Part shown: piece by piece, positions 15,282-24,686 of the stretch
Position numbering within the stretch: position 1 is the stretch's first letter
Layout: each line of letters begins with the position of its first letter
The notes under the pieces: model-generated
Told to the model about the DNA's origin: nothing
What the model saw: only the letters and a program-made list of their open reading frames with translations
The model's database searches: none
Assembly (NCBI GenBank): GCA_963757335.1
Contig: CAVWRJ010000004.1
Span: 124,001 to 188,000, forward strand
Reading direction: 5' to 3'
DNA length: 64,000 nucleotides
Source: DASQPA01 sp963757335
GTDB lineage: Bacteria > Acidobacteriota > Thermoanaerobaculia > Multivoradales > UBA5704
Made by a program: the position numbers and the translations under genes

Positions 15282-16937
15282 ATGCCCGGGAAGATTACCC
15301 TCGTCTCCGATTTCGACACCTTGACGGCTGCCCTGGCCGCGCGGCTCGCCCGTTCCGGGGAGGTCGCGATCGTCCCCGCCGACTTTCCCGGTATTCCCGT
15401 CATCCCCGTCATTCCCGCCGAGGCTGCAAATACCGCGGACATCGTCGTCTACCGCCCGCGGCGGGACGGCAGCGGCGGCCCCGATCTCGCGCTGGCGGCC
15501 GGCGTCCTCCGCCGCCTGGCCGCCACCCGGCCGGCGCGGCTCGTCCTCCTGTCGAGCGCCCAGGTCTACGAGCCCGGCCACGACCACCCGGGCCTGACCG
15601 CCGAGCCGCCGGCGCTCTTCCCCCACCGCCTGGGTCCCCTCGCCCGCAGCTGGGCCGAGCTGGAGAGCCTGGCGGTGGCCGCGGGCGGGGCGCTCACCAT
15701 CCTCCGCCCCACCGCGGTCGCCGCCCCCGACTCCCCGGACTTCCTCTCCCGCCTGCTGCGGCGCCGGCTGGCCTGCTCGCTCCCCGGCTTCGATCCCGCG
15801 GTCCAGCTCCTCGCTCCCGCCGACCTCGCCGAGGCCGTGGCCTTAGCAGTCGAGAGGGGGGCTCCCGGCGTCTACAACGTGGCCCCTGCCGGGACGGTAC
15901 CCGTCCGTGCCGCGATGCGGCTCGCCGGCGCTCGGCGGCTCCCCCTGCCGGCCTTCCTCCAGCCCACGACCTCGCCCGAAGAGCTCGCTTTCCTCCGCTA
16001 CCCGGCCACGGTCTCGGGGGAACGCGCCCGGCGCGAGTTCGGCTTCGTACCGCGGCGGACGAGCGCCCAGGCGGTGGTCGCGGCTGCCGGCGGCGATCCC
16101 GAGGCGGCCCCCGTTTTCGACGACCACGGGATGAGCGAGCACTACATCCGGTCCTACGGCCGGACCCTCTTCCGTTTCCTCCACGACGTCTACTGGCGGA
16201 TCGAGTGGCAGGGGATCGAGCACGTGCCGCGGGAGGGCGGCGCGGTCCTGACCGGCGTCCACCGCGGCTTCATGCCCTGGGACGGGGTGATGGCCCTCCA
16301 CCTCCTCGGCCGCGAGATTGGGCGCTTCCCGCGATTCCTTCTCCATCCCTGCCTCGTCAAGTTCCCCTTCCTCGCCAACTACATGACCAAGCTCGGCGGC
16401 ATCCTGGCCTGCCAGGAGAACGCCGACTGGGTGCTCTCCAGAAACGAAATCCTCGGGATGTTTCCGGAAGGGATCAACGGCGCCTTCACGATGTACCGGA
16501 ACGCCTATAAATTGGGCAAGTTCGGGCGCGACGAGTACGTCCGGATGGCCCTCCGCAACCGGACGCCGATCGTCCCTTTCGTCACCGTCGGCTCGGCCGA
16601 GATCTATCCCATCCTGGGGCGGATCGAATCGCGCTTCGTGCGCCGGGTGGCGGAGTGGCCGTTCCTCCCCCTGACGCCGACCTTCCCGTTCCCCGGCCTG
16701 CCGCTCCCCTCGAAGTGGCACACCCGGTTCCTGCCGCCGATTCATGCCGAAGAGCGCTACGGACCCGAGGCCGCCGAGGACCCTGCGGTCGTCCGCGAGA
16801 TCAGCCGTGAGGTGCGGGCGAGGATGGAGGAGGCGATCGCCGGTATGCTCCAGAAGCGGCGCTCGATCTTTTACGGCTCGGTTTTTGGCAGCGGCGGCAA
16901 TGGTGACGACCTTGGCGAAATCGAGGCCTCCCGATGA
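15282..16937 (+). CDS. NAD-dependent epimerase/dehydratase-like domain fused to 1-acylglycerol-3-phosphate-type acyltransferase
   Basis: 551 residues. The first ~290 resemble an extended SDR sugar-epimerase fold (RLVLLSSAQVYEP, LTILRPTAVAAP, GVYNVAPAGTVPVRAA), but the N-terminal glycine motif is poor and a clear Y-x3-K is lacking, so it may bind without catalysis. The remaining part is a PlsC-type acyltransferase: GVHRGFMPWDG (the His/Asp site with longer spacing) and MFPEGINGAF. Start ATG 15282 has AGGAGAG in front; ATG 15222 and 15261 are also in frame. Its stop overlaps the next start (ATGA). The likely role is membrane-associated acyl transfer, perhaps of the product of the KS/ACP operon to a carrier lipid; that is inference. 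Confidence 0.75.
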   Translation: MPGKITLVSDFDTLTAALAARLARSGEVAIVPADFPGIPVIPVIPAEAANTADIVVYRPRRDGSGGPDLALAAGVLRRLAATRPARLVLLSSAQVYEPGHDHPGLTAEPPALFPHRLGPLARSWAELESLAVAAGGALTILRPTAVAAPDSPDFLSRLLRRRLACSLPGFDPAVQLLAPADLAEAVALAVERGAPGVYNVAPAGTVPVRAAMRLAGARRLPLPAFLQPTTSPEELAFLRYPATVSGERARREFGFVPRRTSAQAVVAAAGGDPEAAPVFDDHGMSEHYIRSYGRTLFRFLHDVYWRIEWQGIEHVPREGGAVLTGVHRGFMPWDGVMALHLLGREIGRFPRFLLHPCLVKFPFLANYMTKLGGILACQENADWVLSRNEILGMFPEGINGAFTMYRNAYKLGKFGRDEYVRMALRNRTPIVPFVTVGSAEIYPILGRIESRFVRRVAEWPFLPLTPTFPFPGLPLPSKWHTRFLPPIHAEERYGPEAAEDPAVVREISREVRARMEEAIAGMLQKRRSIFYGSVFGSGGNGDDLGEIEASR

Positions 16938-18718
16938 ACGCGCTCCAGACGCTTGCGATCTGCGCTCTCGCCGGGGTGGCCTGTCTCGGTGCCGCGCCGA
17001 GCCTTAAGCCCGCGCGCGGGTTTGAGGACCTCACCGCCGCCGCCGGTCTCGACCGTCCCCACCGCAACCGCGTGTTCAAGAACTCCTACGCCGAGATCAT
17101 GGCGGGCTATACGGCCCTGGGGGCCGCCGTCGCGGTCGCCGACTACGACGGCGACGGCTACGAGGACCTCTTCGTCACCGATTCCTCCGAGACGGGGAGA
17201 AACCACCTCTACCACAACAATTATGGGAAGACGGGGAAGCTGACTTTCACCGATGTTGCCGAGGAGGCGGGGGTGGCGGCCGGCAACGACGCCGAGAACG
17301 CCACCGCGGACGCCCTTTTCCTCGACTACAACAACGACGGCCGGCCCGACCTCTTCGTCGTCCGCTTCGGCCACAGCCAGCTGTTCGAGAACCTGGGGAA
17401 CGGCAAGTTCAAGGAGGTGACGAAGGCGGCCGGGCTCGACCGCTACGCCAACGCGATCACGGCGATCACCTTCGACTACGACCGGGACGGCCGGGTCGAC
17501 CTCCTGGTCGGCAACTACTTCCAGCCGGTCAACCTCTTCCATCCGGACACCCCGCGCTTCTTCCCGGAGAGCTTCGAGACCGCCAACAACGGCGGCGGGG
17601 TCACCCTCTTCCACAACGACGGTCCGGGGCCCAACGGACAGGTCACCTTCTCGGACGTCACCGTCAAAGCGGGCCTGAAGCTCTCCGGCTGGACGCTCGA
17701 CGTCGGGCACGGCGATGCCGACGGCGATGGCGACGACGACCTCTACATCGCCTGCGACTTCGGGACCGATCGCTTTTTCCTCAACAACGGCGACGGGACG
17801 TTTTCAGACCGCACCGAGAGAGCGATCGGCATCGACACCAAGAAGGGGATGAACGCCGAGTGGGGGGATTACGACAACGACGGCAAGCTCGACATCTTCG
17901 TCACCAACATCACCGACGACTATATGCGGGAAGGCAACTTCCTCTGGCACAACAACGGCGTCGGCGCGGACGGTCAGGTCACCTTCACCGACGTGGCGAA
18001 GGAGACCGGCACCTGGGAGACCGGCTGGGGCTGGGCGGGGAAGTTCCTCGACTACGACAACGACGGCTGGCTCGACCTCTACGTCGTCGACGGCTGGGTC
18101 TCGGCCGGCCCCGAGAGCTACGTGCCGGACATCTTCGACATGGTGATCAAACCCGGTATCGACCTTGCCGACGCCCGCAACTGGCCGCCGATGGGGAAGA
18201 AAAGCCTCTCCGGCTATGAGAAGAAGAAGCTCTTCCACAACGAGGGGGGCCAGCACTTCAGGGACGAGGCGGCGCGGCAGGGGCTCGACTCGACCCGCGA
18301 CGGGCGGGGGATCGCGGTGGCCGACTTCGACAACGACGGCCGGCTCGACCTCTTCGTCACCAACGCCGGGGCGGAGCCTTACCTCTATCACAACGTCCTC
18401 CCCGCCGGCCCGCACTGGGTCGAATTCGTCCTCTCCGGCCGGCGCTCGAACCGCGACGCGGTGGGGGCCCAGGTGCGCCTCTCGGCGGGCGGCAAGACCT
18501 GGCTCCGCTTCGTCGACGGCGGCAACGGTTTCGCCAGTCAGAGCACGAAACGCCTCCACTTCGGCCTCGGCACCGCGGCGGCGATCGATAAAGTGGAAGT
18601 CCTCTGGCCGTCGGGCGTGAAGCAGGTTTTCGGCAAGGTCGCAGTCGACCACATCCATCGGCTCGTCGAGGGCGATCGCGACTTCAAGCCGTTCCTCGCG
18701 GAGGCGAGCAAACGATGA
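16934..18718 (+). CDS. FG-GAP/VCBS and UnbV (ASPIC) domain secreted protein, CRTAC1-like
   Basis: 594 residues with an N-terminal signal peptide (MNALQTLAICALAGVACLGA). At least seven Ca-binding FG-GAP blades follow, each with D-x-D-x-D-G loops: DYDGDGYEDLFVTD, DYNNDGRPDLFVV, DYDRDGRVDLLVG, DADGDGDDDLYIA, DYDNDGKLDIFVT, DYDNDGWLDLYVV and DFDNDGRLDLFVT. The C-terminus is a UnbV/ASPIC domain (NRDAVGAQVRL, QSTKRLHFGLG, VLWPSGVKQVF). The fold is a beta-propeller; UnbV was named from enediyne gene clusters but also occurs widely in Planctomycetes and Acidobacteria. ATG overlaps the acyltransferase stop by four bases, so it is coupled to that gene. Function unproven. Confidence 0.88.
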   Translation: MNALQTLAICALAGVACLGAAPSLKPARGFEDLTAAAGLDRPHRNRVFKNSYAEIMAGYTALGAAVAVADYDGDGYEDLFVTDSSETGRNHLYHNNYGKTGKLTFTDVAEEAGVAAGNDAENATADALFLDYNNDGRPDLFVVRFGHSQLFENLGNGKFKEVTKAAGLDRYANAITAITFDYDRDGRVDLLVGNYFQPVNLFHPDTPRFFPESFETANNGGGVTLFHNDGPGPNGQVTFSDVTVKAGLKLSGWTLDVGHGDADGDGDDDLYIACDFGTDRFFLNNGDGTFSDRTERAIGIDTKKGMNAEWGDYDNDGKLDIFVTNITDDYMREGNFLWHNNGVGADGQVTFTDVAKETGTWETGWGWAGKFLDYDNDGWLDLYVVDGWVSAGPESYVPDIFDMVIKPGIDLADARNWPPMGKKSLSGYEKKKLFHNEGGQHFRDEAARQGLDSTRDGRGIAVADFDNDGRLDLFVTNAGAEPYLYHNVLPAGPHWVEFVLSGRRSNRDAVGAQVRLSAGGKTWLRFVDGGNGFASQSTKRLHFGLGTAAAIDKVEVLWPSGVKQVFGKVAVDHIHRLVEGDRDFKPFLAEASKR

Positions 18719-19500
18719 ACAGATCCCTGCTGGAAACGGGGGCGCCCCGCTCTGCGCCCATGCTCCTCCTCGTGCTGGCCCTGACGATCCCGGCAGCCTC
18801 GAGCGCCGCCACCCCGGAGGTGGACTTTCAGGCCGGGGAGCAGGCCGTGGCGACGAAGAATTACGCGGCGGCGCTCCCCCGGTTCGAAGCGGCGCTCGGA
18901 GCCGACCCCGACAGCCTGCGTTTCGCGAGCGAGTACCGGATGGCGGTAATCGCCGCCAAGGCCCACGACCGCGCGCTCGATTTCTTCAAGCAGCTCACCC
19001 TCGACCATCCGCAATCGGCCGCTGCCGCCTTGAACTACGGCTACGCCTATGTCGACAAGATTCCGGCCGCCGGCTCGGTCACCAAGGTGATCCTCGCCAA
19101 CGACGCCCTCGACTGGTTCAGCCGGTCGATCGAGCTCAAGCCCACCTGGCTCTCCCTCTTCACCCGGGGCAACAGCTATCTTTATTGGCCGAAGGTCTTC
19201 GGCCGCACGTCTTTGGGCGTGGCCGATCTCGACGCGGCGATCAAAATGACCCAGGCCGCCTCCAAGCGGCCCTATCACGCCCGTGCCTGGATCTCTCTGG
19301 GCGATGGCTACTGGAAGCTCGACGATCTGGAGAAAGCGCGCGCCATCTGGAGTGAGGGGCTGATAATCTTTCCCGACAACCCGGAGCTCAAGGCTCGCCT
19401 GGCGCGCCAGGGCGACGATCTCAAGAGTTACATCGAAGACCAGCTCGATTCCAACAAGCGGGTCGACACCGACTTGAGACCCATATGGATGGAGCCATGA
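18715..19500 (+). CDS. TPR-repeat secreted protein
   Basis: 261 residues; ATG overlaps the preceding stop (ATGA). A signal peptide (LLLVLALTIPAASSAA) precedes helical repeats with TPR spacing: QAGEQAVATKNYAAALPRFE, AAALNYGYAYVDKIP, and YHARAWISLGDGYWKLDDLE, where W-LGDGYWKL-DLEKA fits the TPR helix A/B pattern. It should be a periplasmic scaffold. It lies between two UnbV/FG-GAP genes in one coupled operon, so it may bind them. No enzymatic motif is seen. Confidence 0.75.
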   Translation: MNRSLLETGAPRSAPMLLLVLALTIPAASSAATPEVDFQAGEQAVATKNYAAALPRFEAALGADPDSLRFASEYRMAVIAAKAHDRALDFFKQLTLDHPQSAAAALNYGYAYVDKIPAAGSVTKVILANDALDWFSRSIELKPTWLSLFTRGNSYLYWPKVFGRTSLGVADLDAAIKMTQAASKRPYHARAWISLGDGYWKLDDLEKARAIWSEGLIIFPDNPELKARLARQGDDLKSYIEDQLDSNKRVDTDLRPIWMEP

Positions 19501-21254
19501 GGACTGCGGTCGCGCTCTGCCTCGGCCTCTACGCCGCTGCACCGCTCGTGCCGCCGCTCGCCGCCGCGCCCCTCCGCTTCGAGGAGATCGGGGCGGCCGC
19601 CGGGGCGCGGATCACCCATCACACCCGCATCTTTCCCGGCAAGTACGCCGGGGTGCTCGGCATGTTCACCTCGGGCGGCGCCGCGGTCGCGGTCGGCGAT
19701 TACAACAACGACGGCCGGGAGGACCTCTTCGTCACCGATTCGAGCGAAGGCGGGAGGAATCACCTGCTCCGCAACAACGGGCCGGGGAAGGACGGCCGCA
19801 TCACCTTCACCGACGTCGCGGAGGCCGCGGGAGTGGCGGGGGGAACGATCACCTCTCGATCGTCGCCGACGCCCTCTGGTTCGACTACGACAACGACGGC
19901 TGGGAGGACCTTCTGATCGCCCGCTTCGGGACGCCGATCCTCTACCACAACGAGAGGAACGGCAAATTTCGGGACGTCACCGCCGGCTCAGGGCTCGACA
20001 AATTCGCCAACACGATCGCCGTCATCGCCTTCGACTACGACAACGACGGCCGGCTCGACCTTCTCTTCGGAAACTATTTCAAACCGGTCAACCTGATCGA
20101 CCTCAAGGACCACCATGTCCTCCCCGACAACCTCGATCAGGCGGTGAACGGGGGCGGCGTGACCCTCTGGCACAACGAGGGATCGGCTCCTGCGGGCGAA
20201 GTCCGCTTCGCCGATGTGACCGCCAAGGCCGGCCTCGCCAAACATACCGGTTGGACCCTGGATGTCGGCCACGGCGATCTGAACAACGACGGCTGGCAGG
20301 ATCTCTACTTCGCCGACGACTACGGCACCGATCGATTGTTCTGGAACCACAAGGACGGCACCTTCGTCGACGGCACGGAAAAAGCGATCGGCATCGACAC
20401 CAGAAAGGGGATGAACGTCGACATGGCCGACTACGATCATGACGGCTGGCTCGACGTCTACGTCACCAACATCACCGACGAGTACATGAAAGAGTGCAAC
20501 ATGCTCTGGCACAACAATGGTCCAGATGCAGCGGGTCAAATCACCTTCACCGACGTCTCCAAGGAGACCGGGACCTGCTCCACGCTCTGGGGTTGGGCCG
20601 CCAAGTTCGGCGACTTCGACAACGACGGCTGGGAGGACCTCTTCGCCGTCGACGGCCTGCGCTCCGCCGGGCCGCAGGACTACATCCCAGCGCTGCTCGA
20701 GATGATCCTCCGGCCGGGGGTCGACTTTACCGACGTGGCGAGCTGGCCGGACATCGGGAACAGGAGCTGGAGCGGGCATCAGAAAAAGAAGCTCTTCCGG
20801 AATCTGGGCAACGGCTCGTTCCAGGAGATGGCCGCCGCGGCCGGGGTGGACAACGACCTCGACGGGCGCGGCCTCGGCATCGGCGACTTCGACAACGACG
20901 GCCGGCTCGACCTCTATCGAGACGAACGCCGGGCAGCCCTCCCTCCTCTACCGGAACGTCACGGCTCCTGCCGGGCACTGGGTGGAGCTCGAGCTCACCG
21001 GTACCCGCTCGAACCGCGACGCCATCGGCGCCCGGGTAACGCTCACCGCGGGAAATCTCAAGCTGCTCCGCGAGGTCAACGGCGGCAACGGCTACGCCGG
21101 CCAGAGCAGCAAGCGCCTCCACTTCGGCCTGGGGGGAGCGATGAAGGTCGACAGCGTCGAGATCCGCTGGCCGAGCGGCCGGGTGGAGAAAGTCAGCCTG
21201 CCGGTCGACCGCATCAGCAAGGTGAAGGAAGGGGCCGGGGTGATCGCAAAGTGA
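19497..21254 (+). CDS. FG-GAP/UnbV (ASPIC) secreted protein, CRTAC1-like, broken by two frameshifts
   Basis: A second paralogue of the 16934-18718 protein, about 585 residues if restored. It starts at ATG 19497 (ATGA overlap) with a signal peptide (MRTAVALCLGLYAAAPLV). The frame is lost in the G6 run 19838-19843, after VAEAAGVAGG, where a seventh G would restore NDHLSIVADALWFDYDNDGW. It then continues until DFDNDGRLDLY near 20915, where one extra base near 20920 must be skipped to reach TNAGQPSLLYRNV and the UnbV domain (NRDAIGARVTL, SKRLHFGLGGA). The two shifts cancel, leaving both ends in the same frame. Two compensating indels in otherwise well-kept sequence suggest errors in the assembly, though a pseudogene is possible. 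Confidence 0.78.
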
Positions 21255-24200
21255 GGCACTTTTGGGCGGCGTCTGTTTGCCTCGCCTTGCTTCCGGCGCT
21301 CACCGCGGGCTCCACCGTGGACGAGGAGGCCCTCTGGCAGCATCGCAACCTCGGTAAGGCGTTCTACGAGAACCCCACCACCCAGCTGCTGGCGGTCGCT
21401 GAGCTCAAAAAAGCGCTCGATCTCGCCCCCGGCTCGGCCCGCGACCGGCTGAACTACGGTCTCGCCCTCCTGCGTGCGGGCAAAAGCGAGGAGGGGATCG
21501 CCGAGCTGCTGAAAGTCGAGAAGCAGGCCCCGGCGCTCCCTCACCCCTGGTTCAATCTGGGGGTTGTCTATAAGAAAGCTTCCGACTACGACCGCGCCCG
21601 GGAGCAGTTCGAGCACATGATCGCCCTGGTGCCGGAAGAGCCGGCCTCCCACTACAACCTGGGAGTTCTCCTGGCGGGCGGGGAAAAGCCGGAGCTGGCG
21701 CTCGCCGAGTTCGAAAAGGCGGCGGCGCTCGATCCCAACCTCGCGGGTCCCCACTTCCAGCTCTACAACGCCGACAAGAAGGCGGGACGGGCGGACGAAG
21801 CCGCCCGCGAGCTCGCTCTCTTCCAGCAGATCAAGCAGCGCCAGGCGGGGGCGGCGGTCCCCGAGGACCTCGAATGGAGCGCCTACGCCGAGCTCTACGA
21901 TCCCGCCGAAGCTCGCCCGGGCGCCACAGGGAACGAGAAGCTCGCCCGAGCGGTGACCGCGCCGCTCGTCTGGGACGCCCGGACCCTCGCGCCGGCCGGG
22001 AGCTTCGACCCCAAGACCTCCGGCCTCGCCGTCCTCGACTTCGACGGCGACGGGCGCCCCGATCTCCTCGCCTGGTCGACCTCCGGGGTGCGCCTGTGGA
22101 AGGGCGGCACGACGGCGGTCCCGAATACCGGGCTCGAAGGGTTGACCGGGGTGGTGGCGGTGGTGCCGGGCGATTTCGACAACGACGGTCTGCCCGACCT
22201 CTGCGTTCTCGGCGCCCTCGGGGCGGGCCCGCGCCTCTTCCACAACGTGAGGGGGCATTTCGCCGAGCTGCCGCTCCCCGCGCCGGCCGGCCCGTTCCGC
22301 GCCGCCGTCTTCCTCGACTACGATCACGACTACGACCTCGACCTCTTCCTCCTCGGGGACCATCCGGCCCTCCTGCGTAACAACGGGGACGGCACCTGGA
22401 CCGATCTCACTTCCCGTTTTCCCTTCGTCCCTGGCAAGGCTCTCGCTGGAGCGGCGGTCGACGCCGTGGCCGACACCCCGGGGATGGACCTTGCGGTGAC
22501 CTACGCCGACCGTCCCGGGGTGCTCTACCGCGACCGGCTCGTCGGCCGCTACGAGGCGGAGGAGCTGACGGCGTTGCCGGCGGGCACGCGGGGTCTCCTC
22601 GCCTGGGACCTCGATAACGACGGCTGGACCGATCTCGCCGCCCAGGGCCCCACCGGACCGATCCTCCTGCGCAACCGGAGCGGACAGGGCGGCAAGGGGG
22701 AGGGCAACGCCCGGACCGGGAGCTGGGCGCCCCTGCCCGCTCCCGCCGCCGCCGGGGGAACCTCGTCCCCCCTCCTTCTGGCCGATCTGGAGAACCGGGG
22801 CCTGGGGGATCTCGTCGTGGGCGGCAGCGCCTACCTGGCGCCCGCCCCGGGTGACTTCAAGGGGGTGGCGGGGACCGCTCTCGGCCCGATCCCGCCGGGC
22901 GCCCCGGCCGGCCTGCGAGTCGCACCTGTCGCTGCGATCGCCGCCGCCGACTTCGACGGCGACGGCCGGACCGACCTCGTCACGGTGGGGGAGGACGGGG
23001 CCCTCCGGCTCCTCGCGAACGCGACGGTGACCCCTGACCGCTGGCTTGCCGTGACCTTGACCGGAGTGAAGAACCTGAAGCTCGCCCCCGCCGCCAAGGT
23101 CGAGGTCAAGGCCGGGGCGAGCTACCAGAAGCGGCTCGCCGCCGGCGCCGGCATCCCCCTGCTCTTCGGCCTGGGGATGCATGGGGAGGCCGATACGATC
23201 CGCATCACCTGGCCGAACGGGCTCATCCAGAACGAGCCGCGGCAGGCCGCTGGCGCCGGGCGGGTCTACAAAGAGGCCCAGCGCCTCTCCGGCTCCTGCC
23301 CCATGATCTTCACCTGGGACGGACTACGCTTCCGCTTCATCACCGATGTCCTGGGCGTCGCGCCCCTGGGCGCGAGCTCCGGGGACGGCGAGTATTTCCC
23401 CGTCGATCACGACGAGTACGTCCAGATCCCCGGCGAGGCCCTCCGCCAGGTCGACGGCCGCTACGAGGTGCGGATCACCGAGGAGCTCCACGAGGTCTCC
23501 TACCTGGACCAGGTGCGGCTCTTCGCCCTCGATCATCCGCAGGCGGTCGAGATCTTCACCAACGACAAGTGGAAGAGCCCCCCCTTCCCCGACTTCCGGC
23601 TCTTCGGGGTGCGACGGCGGATCTACCCTGTCGCCGCCCGGGACGACGACGGCCGCGACGTCCTGCCGCGGCTCCTCCACCAGGACGGCACCTATCCCGA
23701 CGGCTTCGCCCGCGACTTCACGGGGATCGCCGCACCGCACACCCTGACCCTCGATTTCGGCGATGCCTCGCGGGCCGCGCCCGATGGCCGGGCGGTGCTC
23801 CTCCTCGCCGGCTGGGTGGACTGGGCGGACGGCAGCACCTTCCTGGGGGCCGCCCAGGCCACCCGCGGCGGTCATGCCGGCGGCCTCCTCATGCCGCAGC
23901 TCCAGGTCAAGGACGCGGCGGGGCGCTGGCAGACGGTGATCGCGGACATGGGCATCCCCTCGGGCAAGCCGAAGACCATCGCCGTCGACCTGACCGGCAA
24001 GTTCCTCTCCGCCTCCCGGGAGGTGCGGATCGTCACCAGCGTCTGCGTCTACTGGGACGAGATCTTCCTGACCGACGACACCGGAACGCCCGAGGTCCGC
24101 AGCACGCCCATGGCCCCGGAATCGGCCGACCTCCACTACCGCGGCTTCTCGACCCCCGTCATCCACCCGGAGAGAAAGCAGCCGGAAGCCTTCGACTACG

Positions 24201-24610
24201 GCCGCCTGATGCCTCTCTCCTCCTGGAATCCCACCCCCGGGCTCTACACCCGCTACGGCGACGTCCGCCCCCTGCTGACGGACCTCGACGATCGGCTGCT
24301 CTTGATGGGCGCGGGCGACGAGGTGCGCCTCCTCTTCCCCGCCACCGCCCTGCCGCCGCTCGCCCCCGGCTGGCGGCGCGACTTCCTCCTCTTAGTCGAC
24401 GGCTGGGCCAAGGACGCCGACCCCAACACCGCCTTCGGGCAGAGCGTCGAGCCGCTGCCGTTCCATGCCATGTCGCGCTACCCGTATCCTAGGGCGGAGC
24501 ATTTCCCGGAGGACGCCGAGCATGAGGAGTACCGGAAGACCTACAACACGAGGCCCGCTCTCCGTCTGATGCGGCCGCTCCATCCGGCCCCGTCTGCCAC
24601 CGACCGTTGA
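21251..24610 (+). CDS. Large TPR + FG-GAP/UnbV-like protein with unrecognised C-terminal domain
   Basis: 1119 residues from GTG 21251 (GTGA overlap with the previous stop). A signal peptide (VRHFWAASVCLALLPALTAG) is followed by TPRs to about residue 190 (LNYGLALLRAGKSEEGIAEL, WFNLGVVYKKASDYDRAREQ, HYNLGVLLAGGEKPELALAE). FG-GAP blades occur between about 250 and 580 (DFDGDGRPDLLAW, DFDNDGLPDLCVL, DLDNDGWTDLAAQ, DFDGDGRTDLVTV) and a UnbV-like end near 640 (LFGLGMHGEADTIRITWPNG). The last ~440 residues begin SCPMIFTWDGLRFRFITD and contain many aromatic and Asp/Gly positions and a WDEIFLTDDTG segment; I do not recognise this domain. Secreted scaffold with propeller; function unknown. Confidence 0.78.
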   Translation: MRHFWAASVCLALLPALTAGSTVDEEALWQHRNLGKAFYENPTTQLLAVAELKKALDLAPGSARDRLNYGLALLRAGKSEEGIAELLKVEKQAPALPHPWFNLGVVYKKASDYDRAREQFEHMIALVPEEPASHYNLGVLLAGGEKPELALAEFEKAAALDPNLAGPHFQLYNADKKAGRADEAARELALFQQIKQRQAGAAVPEDLEWSAYAELYDPAEARPGATGNEKLARAVTAPLVWDARTLAPAGSFDPKTSGLAVLDFDGDGRPDLLAWSTSGVRLWKGGTTAVPNTGLEGLTGVVAVVPGDFDNDGLPDLCVLGALGAGPRLFHNVRGHFAELPLPAPAGPFRAAVFLDYDHDYDLDLFLLGDHPALLRNNGDGTWTDLTSRFPFVPGKALAGAAVDAVADTPGMDLAVTYADRPGVLYRDRLVGRYEAEELTALPAGTRGLLAWDLDNDGWTDLAAQGPTGPILLRNRSGQGGKGEGNARTGSWAPLPAPAAAGGTSSPLLLADLENRGLGDLVVGGSAYLAPAPGDFKGVAGTALGPIPPGAPAGLRVAPVAAIAAADFDGDGRTDLVTVGEDGALRLLANATVTPDRWLAVTLTGVKNLKLAPAAKVEVKAGASYQKRLAAGAGIPLLFGLGMHGEADTIRITWPNGLIQNEPRQAAGAGRVYKEAQRLSGSCPMIFTWDGLRFRFITDVLGVAPLGASSGDGEYFPVDHDEYVQIPGEALRQVDGRYEVRITEELHEVSYLDQVRLFALDHPQAVEIFTNDKWKSPPFPDFRLFGVRRRIYPVAARDDDGRDVLPRLLHQDGTYPDGFARDFTGIAAPHTLTLDFGDASRAAPDGRAVLLLAGWVDWADGSTFLGAAQATRGGHAGGLLMPQLQVKDAAGRWQTVIADMGIPSGKPKTIAVDLTGKFLSASREVRIVTSVCVYWDEIFLTDDTGTPEVRSTPMAPESADLHYRGFSTPVIHPERKQPEAFDYGRLMPLSSWNPTPGLYTRYGDVRPLLTDLDDRLLLMGAGDEVRLLFPATALPPLAPGWRRDFLLLVDGWAKDADPNTAFGQSVEPLPFHAMSRYPYPRAEHFPEDAEHEEYRKTYNTRPALRLMRPLHPAPSATDR

Positions 24611-24686
24611 CGACGTACAATACCGCCAATATCGCCGAGACGCGCCCGAAGCGCCTTTCGTACACGCCCCCCGGAGAACCATCACC

